From contig CAJUIO010000020.1 in assembly GCA_910586025.1 (NCBI GenBank), positions 1-17,394 of the forward strand: a DNA stretch of 17,394 bases. Direction: 5' to 3'. Of this stretch, positions 15,606-17,394 are shown one piece after another (the stretch's first letter is position 1; each line of letters opens with the position of its first letter). Source of the stretch: an uncultured Lachnospiraceae bacterium (GTDB lineage: Bacteria; Bacillota; Clostridia; Lachnospirales; Lachnospiraceae). Under the pieces are notes generated by a model. That model was not told the origin of the DNA. It saw only the letters and a program-made list of their open reading frames with translations, and did no database searches. Both the position numbers and the translations under genes were made by a program.

Positions 15606-16671
15606 CTGTCTTTACGGCCTCCTCGTCCTCGGAAGCTGGCTTGTTCATAATCTGGATATTGAAGGGATCCACGTCAAGCCCGACTCTGGTCCCCACGGGA
15701 AACATGCCTGTGGAGTGAACCAGCCATTCATAGCCGTTAGCGGTCACTTCCATCTCATAATGAACGCCCTTAAAAATCAGATGTGTTACCACGCCCTCCA
15801 TTCGTCCCTTGTCCGGAGAGGAGAGGATCACGTCCTCCGGACGGATCACGGCATCCACCGGCCTGTCTGTTCCAAATCCGGTATCCACACAGGGGAACCG
15901 GATGCCCAGGATCTCAACCAGCTTATCCTGAATCATGGTGGCTCCGATAATGTTGCTGTCTCCGATAAAATCGGCGACAAAAGCGTTTTCCGGCTCGTTG
16001 TAGATCTTTTCCGGGGAACCGATCTGCTGGATATAGCCCTGGTTCATAACCACGATGGTGTCCGACATGGTAAGGGCCTCCTCCTGGTCATGCGTCACAT
16101 AGATAAAGGTGATCCCAAGCTCGTTTTTCAGGCGGATCAGCTCATACTGCATATCCTGCCGGAGCTTAAGGTCAAGGGCTCCTAACGGCTCATCAAGAAG
16201 CAGAACCTTCGGCTCGTTCACGATGGCTCTGGCGATGGCGATCCTCTGCTGCTGGCCGCCGCTTAAGGAATCCGGACTTCGTTTTTCAAAGCCCTCAAGA
16301 TTTACCAGCTTTAAGGCATACTTGATTTTGTCCTCGATGTAGGCCTTGCTCTTATTCCTGATCTTCAGTCCGAAGGCAATGTTCTCGGCTATGGTCATAT
16401 GCGTGAACAGGGCGTATTTTTGAAACACGGTGTTCAGCTGCCGTTTGTTTGGAGGCAGATTCGTGATATCCCTGTCATCGAAGATTACTTTTCCCTGATC
16501 CGGAGTCTCAAAGCCTCCCAGAATGCGCAGAGTAGTGGTTTTACCGCAGCCGCTTGGTCCGAGAAGCGTGAGAAACTCATTTTCACGGATGTAAAGATTC
16601 AGATCATCCAGAACCATCTGGCCGTCAAAGGACTTGGTGATGTGCTGTAAGTCAATTAAAATTCTGTTCAT
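15598..16671 (-). CDS. potA: Spermidine/putrescine ABC transporter ATP-binding protein PotA
   Basis: This 357-residue ATPase subunit shows Walker A GPSGCGKTT (38-46), Q-loop Gln84 in TVFQKYALFTHMT, signature LSGGQQQR (136-143), Walker B VLLLDEPLGALD (156-167) and the switch His194 in THDQEE. The C-terminal part beyond about 240 is the regulatory TOBE-like domain (DAVIRPEDV near 273-281). AGGAGGG at 16685-16679, seven bases upstream, fixes the start at 16671; an in-frame upstream ATG would overlap the regulator gene. The potA gene begins 28 bases after the end of the regulator gene, and the operon continues potB, potC, potD. Confidence 0.96.
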   Translation of the reverse strand: MNRILIDLQHITKSFDGQMVLDDLNLYIRENEFLTLLGPSGCGKTTTLRILGGFETPDQGKVIFDDRDITNLPPNKRQLNTVFQKYALFTHMTIAENIAFGLKIRNKSKAYIEDKIKYALKLVNLEGFEKRSPDSLSGGQQQRIAIARAIVNEPKVLLLDEPLGALDLKLRQDMQYELIRLKNELGITFIYVTHDQEEALTMSDTIVVMNQGYIQQIGSPEKIYNEPENAFVADFIGDSNIIGATMIQDKLVEILGIRFPCVDTGFGTDRPVDAVIRPEDVILSSPDKGRMEGVVTHLIFKGVHYEMEVTANGYEWLVHSTGMFPVGTRVGLDVDPFNIQIMNKPASEDEEAVKTDE

Positions 16672-16678
16672 AGGTAAA

Positions 16679-16685
16679 CCCTCCT
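16679..16685 (-). promoter_or_regulatory. Ribosome binding site of potA
   Basis: The minus strand reads AGGAGGG seven bases before the ATG at 16671. It rules out the longer frame that starts inside the regulator gene. Confidence 0.75.
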
Positions 16686-16699
16686 GCGTCTGTAACGTG

Positions 16700-17239
16700 T
16701 CAGAAACTGGGCGGGGTGCTGACCCAGATGAGCACGGCCCCCGACTTTTCACTGGCCTTTATATAATGCGTGGTATTTGCTGTAAAATAAAAGGATTCCC
16801 CTTTCTTTACCTTGATGGTGCGTTTCCCGAGAATAAGGCGGATGCTTCCGGAGAGCACATAGCCGAACTCTTCTCCCTCATGGGGGTTATCCGGATAGGT
16901 GGAGCCTCCGGGCGAGAGCGTAAGCCTTATGGGCTCCATCATGTTCTTCTGGGCGTTGGGGATGATCCATTCCACCTTGTTTTTCAGTTCTTCATCTATC
17001 TTTTCAAAGTAATCCGTCTCATGAAAAGCGATCTGCTCCTCAACCGTATCGTTGAAGAACTCCCTGAGATCCGTTCCCAGACATTGGAGAATGTCAATCA
17101 GGGTGGCGATGGAGGGGGAGGTCAGATCTCTTTCCAGCTGTGAGATAAATCCCTTTGAAAGCTCACATCTGTCCGCAAGCTCCTCCTGGGTCAGGTTTTT
17201 CTGAATCCGAAGGGCTTTTATTTTGTTGCCAATCTTCAT
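16700..17239 (-). CDS. XRE-family transcriptional regulator with cupin domain (likely polyamine-operon regulator)
   Basis: This 179-residue protein has an N-terminal helix-turn-helix (about 4-62; LTQEELADRCELSKGFISQL and the following recognition and support helices). A C-terminal cupin barrel (about 100-175) carries HEGEEFGYVLSG and GESFYFTANTTHYIKA as the two cupin motifs. This is the PuuR-like architecture in which the cupin may bind a small effector. Being first in the operon with potABCD, it probably regulates polyamine uptake and its own synthesis; the effector is inferred, not shown. Two ATGs compete. The one at 17248 is only one base from its AAAGGT site, whereas the one at 17239 has AGAAAGG ten bases upstream and is preferred. 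Confidence 0.9.
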   Translation of the reverse strand: MKIGNKIKALRIQKNLTQEELADRCELSKGFISQLERDLTSPSIATLIDILQCLGTDLREFFNDTVEEQIAFHETDYFEKIDEELKNKVEWIIPNAQKNMMEPIRLTLSPGGSTYPDNPHEGEEFGYVLSGSIRLILGKRTIKVKKGESFYFTANTTHYIKASEKSGAVLIWVSTPPSF

Positions 17240-17262
17240 AAGGATCATACCTTTCTGTGAGG

Positions 17263-17280
17263 CTGCGGCATCTGCCGCAG
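17263..17280 (-). other. GC-rich leader hairpin before the regulator ribosome site
   Basis: CTGCGGCA and TGCCGCAG form a perfect eight-base inverted repeat around two bases; as RNA it would fold as about seven pairs with a four-base loop. On the transcribed (minus) strand it ends about six bases before the AGAAAGG ribosome site and is not followed by a U run, so it is not a simple terminator. It may tune translation or stabilise the 5' end of the message. Confidence 0.6.
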
Positions 17281-17301
17281 TTTTCGGTAATGAAGCAATA
17301 A

Positions 17302-17328
17302 TAAACTAAAAGTTTACTAACACTAAAC
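17302..17328. promoter_or_regulatory. Candidate operator: alternating TAAAC/GTTTA half-sites
   Basis: The plus strand reads TAAAC, five bases, GTTTA, seven bases, TAAAC: two overlapping inverted repeats sharing the central half-site. They lie roughly 8-34 bases downstream of the predicted transcription start, where a bound repressor would block elongation or promoter clearance. The adjacent gene encodes an XRE-type DNA-binding protein, so autoregulation is a reasonable inference. No binding data exist here, and A/T-rich half-sites can arise by chance. Confidence 0.5.
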
Positions 17329-17342
17329 AGCTACAAGCACTA

Positions 17343-17370
17343 ATTATACAGATAAATTTCAGAATGTCAA
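17343..17370 (-). promoter_or_regulatory. Sigma-A promoter of the regulator-potABCD operon
   Basis: On the minus strand TTGACA (17370-17365) and TATAAT (17348-17343) are separated by 16 bases. Both hexamers are exact consensus. Transcription should start near 17336, giving a leader of about 97 bases before the regulator ATG. The one-base-short spacer is within the usual range. No other promoter this good was seen in the window. Confidence 0.85.
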
Positions 17371-17394
17371 TATGATATTTATTCAGAGCCGTGT

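Noticed and set aside
15526..16185. Long open frame on the plus strand opposite potA/potB
   Set aside because: It is His- and Gly-rich without family resemblance, has no ribosome site worth noting, and lies across firmly identified ABC transporter genes.

Overview
The window looks like a chromosomal segment of a low-GC-lineage Gram-positive anaerobe of the Clostridia, most likely a spore-forming Lachnospiraceae-type organism. This rests on three things: purine-rich Shine-Dalgarno sites before nearly every gene, the sporulation-linked pair yqfC-yqfD next to phoH and ybeY, and a BofC-like protein. The taxonomic call is an inference from gene content. No marker RNA gene is present.

Positions 1-12942 hold thirteen plus-strand genes packed head to tail with no convincing terminator between them. 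In order they are: the end of a GNAT acetyltransferase, pyrimidine-nucleoside phosphorylase, yqfC, yqfD, phoH, a short membrane HD-like protein in the place of yqfF/pgpH, ybeY, a MOP-superfamily lipid/polysaccharide flippase, a BofC-like membrane-anchored protein, two unlike FAD oxidoreductases (HI0933 type and COG2509 type), 5-formyltetrahydrofolate cyclo-ligase and proA. Many junctions overlap (ATGA, GTGA) or are separated by fewer than 20 bases, which suggests translational coupling. The central block combines spore-associated functions (yqfC, yqfD, BofC-like, possibly the flippase) with RNA/ribosome housekeeping (PhoH, YbeY). Nucleoside salvage lies on its left; redox, folate and proline metabolism lie on its right.

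Positions 12944-17394 hold a minus-strand operon that meets proA tail to tail with a single base between the stop codons. Transcribed from right to left it encodes an XRE-cupin regulator, then PotA (ATPase), PotB and PotC (permeases) and PotD (substrate-binding lipoprotein), a complete polyamine ABC importer. Its control region at the right edge has a consensus sigma-A promoter (TTGACA, 16 bases, TATAAT), a set of alternating GTTTA/TAAAC half-sites just downstream of the expected transcription start, and a GC-rich hairpin just before the regulator's ribosome binding site.

The most unusual item is the protein at 4139-5326. It sits where the c-di-AMP phosphodiesterase PgpH/YqfF normally sits and can be aligned with its membrane and HD regions. 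It lacks the large extracellular domain, and most metal-binding residues are replaced (HD has become HR, and the later His motifs are gone). It looks like a pseudo-phosphodiesterase. No mobile element, CRISPR array, tRNA or rRNA gene was seen.
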